From the NCBI GenBank assembly GCA_934184665.1, contig CAKPSX010000001.1:1-64000 (forward strand): a stretch of 64,000 bases of DNA, given 5' to 3'. A model generated the notes under the pieces. It did not search any database and was not told where the DNA came from. It saw only the letters and a program-made list of their open reading frames with translations. Below are positions 62,387 through 64,000 of the stretch, one piece after another (positions within the stretch are counted from its first letter, which is position 1; every line of letters starts with the position of its first letter). This DNA is from an uncultured Clostridia bacterium. GTDB taxonomy: Bacteria > Bacillota > Clostridia > TANB77 > CAG-508. The translations under genes and the position numbers were made by a program.

Positions 62387-64000
62387 ATGATTAAAGATAT
62401 TATTGAAAACAATGACAATGTAGATGTGAATAAAAGTAAAATAGAAAAATTAAAACAAGTAATACCAAACTGTTTTGATAAACATGGAAATTTAGATATT
62501 GAATTATTAAAAAAAGAGTTTAGTGATAGTTTAGATTTCACAAAAGAAAGTTTTGAACTTAATTTTTTAGGAAAATCATATGCTAAAATGGTTGCTGGAT
62601 TAGATACAGAAACAGTTATAGAACCTGATATAAAAAACAATTTAAAAGAAGAAAACAAAAACAGTAAAAATATTTATATAAGTGGTGACAATTTAGATGC
62701 ATTAAAACACTTATTAAAAGCATATGAAAGAAAGATAAAATGCATTTATATAGATCCTCCATATAATACAGGTAGTGATGGATTTGTTTATAATGATACA
62801 TTTTGTTTTTCAAAAAAGAATTTAATGGAAAAATTAGATGTTAGTGAAGAAGAAGCTGAACGAATCATAAATTTGACATCTTCAAACTCTTCTTCTCATA
62901 GTGCATGGTTGACATTTATCCTTCCAAGGATAATTTTAGGAAAAAATCTTTTAAAGGAAAACGGGGCTATATTTATTTCTATTGGTGAAGATGAGTTTTC
63001 TAATTTAAAATTACTTTGTGATAATGTATTTGGAGAAGAAAACTATTTAACAACTATTTCAAGACTTATGAAATCTGGTGGCAATAAAGGAGAATTTTTT
63101 TCGCCTAATATAGACTACGTTTTAGTATATGCAAAAAATAAATATGAATTAGAGCCTTTTAGAGAAGAACTAAGTGAAGATTTGGTTAATAACATATATA
63201 ACAAAATAGACGATGATGGTAACAATTATAGAGAAATGGGATTATATCAAGCAGGCTTGGAAATAAGACCAAACCAAAGATATTATATTCAATGCCCAGA
63301 TGGATCTTATGTTATACCAAAAGGAAATACTTTTCCTGAAAGAATAGGACAATGCGAAAAAGTAATACCAGAAAGTGGAGATGGTGTATGGAGATGGATA
63401 CCAGAAAGATTTCTTGTTGAATTAGAGCAAGGTAATATAATTTTTAAAGAAACATCAACATCAGCTTTGGTTGACGAAAAAGGTAATAAATCTAAATGGA
63501 ACATTTATACAAAAATAATGTTAAATGATAGACAAGAAACTGGTAAAGTTCCCGTTAATTTTATTGGAGATTGTGAAAATAGAAAAAGTTCTGCAGAATT
63601 AAAAGAGTTAGATATTCCATTTGATTTTGCAAAACCAACAGATATGCTTACGAAATTAATTAATTTTATGAAATTTGAAGAAAATGATATTATCTTAGAT
63701 TATTTTTCTGGGTCTGCCAGCACAGCACATGCAATATTAAGGTTAAATAGTGATGAAAAATATGAAGGAAATACAAGACGATTTATTATGGTTCAATTAA
63801 ACGAAAAATGCAAAGAGAATAGTGAAGCATTTAAGAAGGGATACAATACTATAGATGAAATAGGGCAAGAAAGAATAAGAAGGGCAGCTAAACAAATAAA
63901 GGAAAATACAAATGCAGATATAGATTATGGATTCAAACACTATATATTGAAAGAAACACCAGATGATTTATTAAATAAATTAGAATTATTTAAACCAGAG
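62387..64000 (+). CDS. mod: Type III-like DNA-adenine methyltransferase (Mod), truncated by window end
   Basis: 538 codons, open to the last base. GGAGG ends a few nt before the ATG. The catalytic motif IV YIDPPYNTGSDGFVYND begins near residue 121, and the S-adenosylmethionine motif LDYFSGSAST lies at about 436-445, so the order is that of beta-class adenine methylases such as type III Mod. The inserted region between the motifs (about 150-420) would hold the target-recognition domain. Type III systems need a Res helicase-nuclease subunit, expected just beyond the edge. It is cargo of the integrated element. Confidence 0.88.
   Translation, partial: MIKDIIENNDNVDVNKSKIEKLKQVIPNCFDKHGNLDIELLKKEFSDSLDFTKESFELNFLGKSYAKMVAGLDTETVIEPDIKNNLKEENKNSKNIYISGDNLDALKHLLKAYERKIKCIYIDPPYNTGSDGFVYNDTFCFSKKNLMEKLDVSEEEAERIINLTSSNSSSHSAWLTFILPRIILGKNLLKENGAIFISIGEDEFSNLKLLCDNVFGEENYLTTISRLMKSGGNKGEFFSPNIDYVLVYAKNKYELEPFREELSEDLVNNIYNKIDDDGNNYREMGLYQAGLEIRPNQRYYIQCPDGSYVIPKGNTFPERIGQCEKVIPESGDGVWRWIPERFLVELEQGNIIFKETSTSALVDEKGNKSKWNIYTKIMLNDRQETGKVPVNFIGDCENRKSSAELKELDIPFDFAKPTDMLTKLINFMKFEENDIILDYFSGSASTAHAILRLNSDEKYEGNTRRFIMVQLNEKCKENSEAFKKGYNTIDEIGQERIRRAAKQIKENTNADIDYGFKHYILKETPDDLLNKLELFKPE

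Noticed and set aside
1..64000. CRISPR array or insertion sequence
   Set aside because: No regularly spaced repeats and no transposase gene were seen. The DnaC-like gene has no IstA partner.

Overview
The window is chromosomal DNA from a very AT-rich, low-GC Gram-positive bacterium, most likely an uncultured gut clostridium. Pointers are the Firmicutes-type gyrB/gyrA, consensus sigma-A promoters (TTGACA-17-TATAAT) and strong AAGGAGG ribosome binding sites. Others are a DnaC/DnaD-like helicase-loader pair, VanW, DUF5711, YkvI and LytR-CpsA-Psr proteins, and very heavy use of AAA/AAT/ATA codons. The genus cannot be named from sequence alone.

Layout. 1-13,100: the 3' end of gyrB, then gyrA and, convergent to it, the dnaC-like and dnaD-like genes. 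Interleaved with these housekeeping genes is a split type IV secretion (conjugation-type) gene set: a VirB4-associated protein, the VirB4 ATPase and an unknown protein on +, and VirD4, a VirB2-like pilin, a VirB6-like channel protein and a PrgI/VirB3-like protein on -. No relaxase is present. At least three of these genes have perfect Shine-Dalgarno sequences but AUU or AUA where the start codon should be, and no NTG codon can replace it in two of them. Between gyrB and this set lies about 470 nt of non-coding, G-poor DNA that may be a minus-strand RNA gene. 13,100-17,300: a DUF1858 protein, a tRNA-Lys/Glu/Thr cluster, an SDR reductase, a small carbohydrate-binding protein and a VanW-family wall protein. 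17,300-37,050: a 19-kb cell-surface locus, a tandem duplication of a two-gene module (A1-B1-A2-B2). A is a 1.6-kaa DUF11/SdrD_B-type adhesin. B is a thioester/SpaA/Cna-B type surface protein ending in a TPPTG sorting-like signal. A1 is preceded by a long structured leader. 37,050-52,000: mostly housekeeping and envelope genes (tRNA-Lys, CapA-like, ABC-F, a Gld-type ABC transporter, YkvI, DUF5711, CvpA, LCP, DacA, ComEA). It ends with a strikingly GC-richer FGE-sulfatase-like gene and tRNA-fMet.

52,000-64,000: accessory DNA. A 5'-truncated FtsX-type permease lies just beyond tRNA-fMet, followed by a decayed DNA/RNA non-specific endonuclease and a possible partner gene. Then comes an integrative element: a YaaC-like gene plus two membrane-protein genes, a tyrosine integrase with a TTG start coupled to an XRE-type regulator, an excisionase, small unknown genes and a replication-initiator-like gene. 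A cluster of short palindromic repeats with a GC hairpin follows, and the element ends, in this window, in a type III-like DNA methyltransferase that runs off the right edge.

How the parts fit: the left third suggests a resident secretion machine kept next to replication genes and possibly held at low expression through non-NTG start codons. The middle third builds the cell surface. The right part is an integrated element carrying restriction-modification and a possible further defence operon. All functional statements come from reading motifs by eye; no database search was possible.
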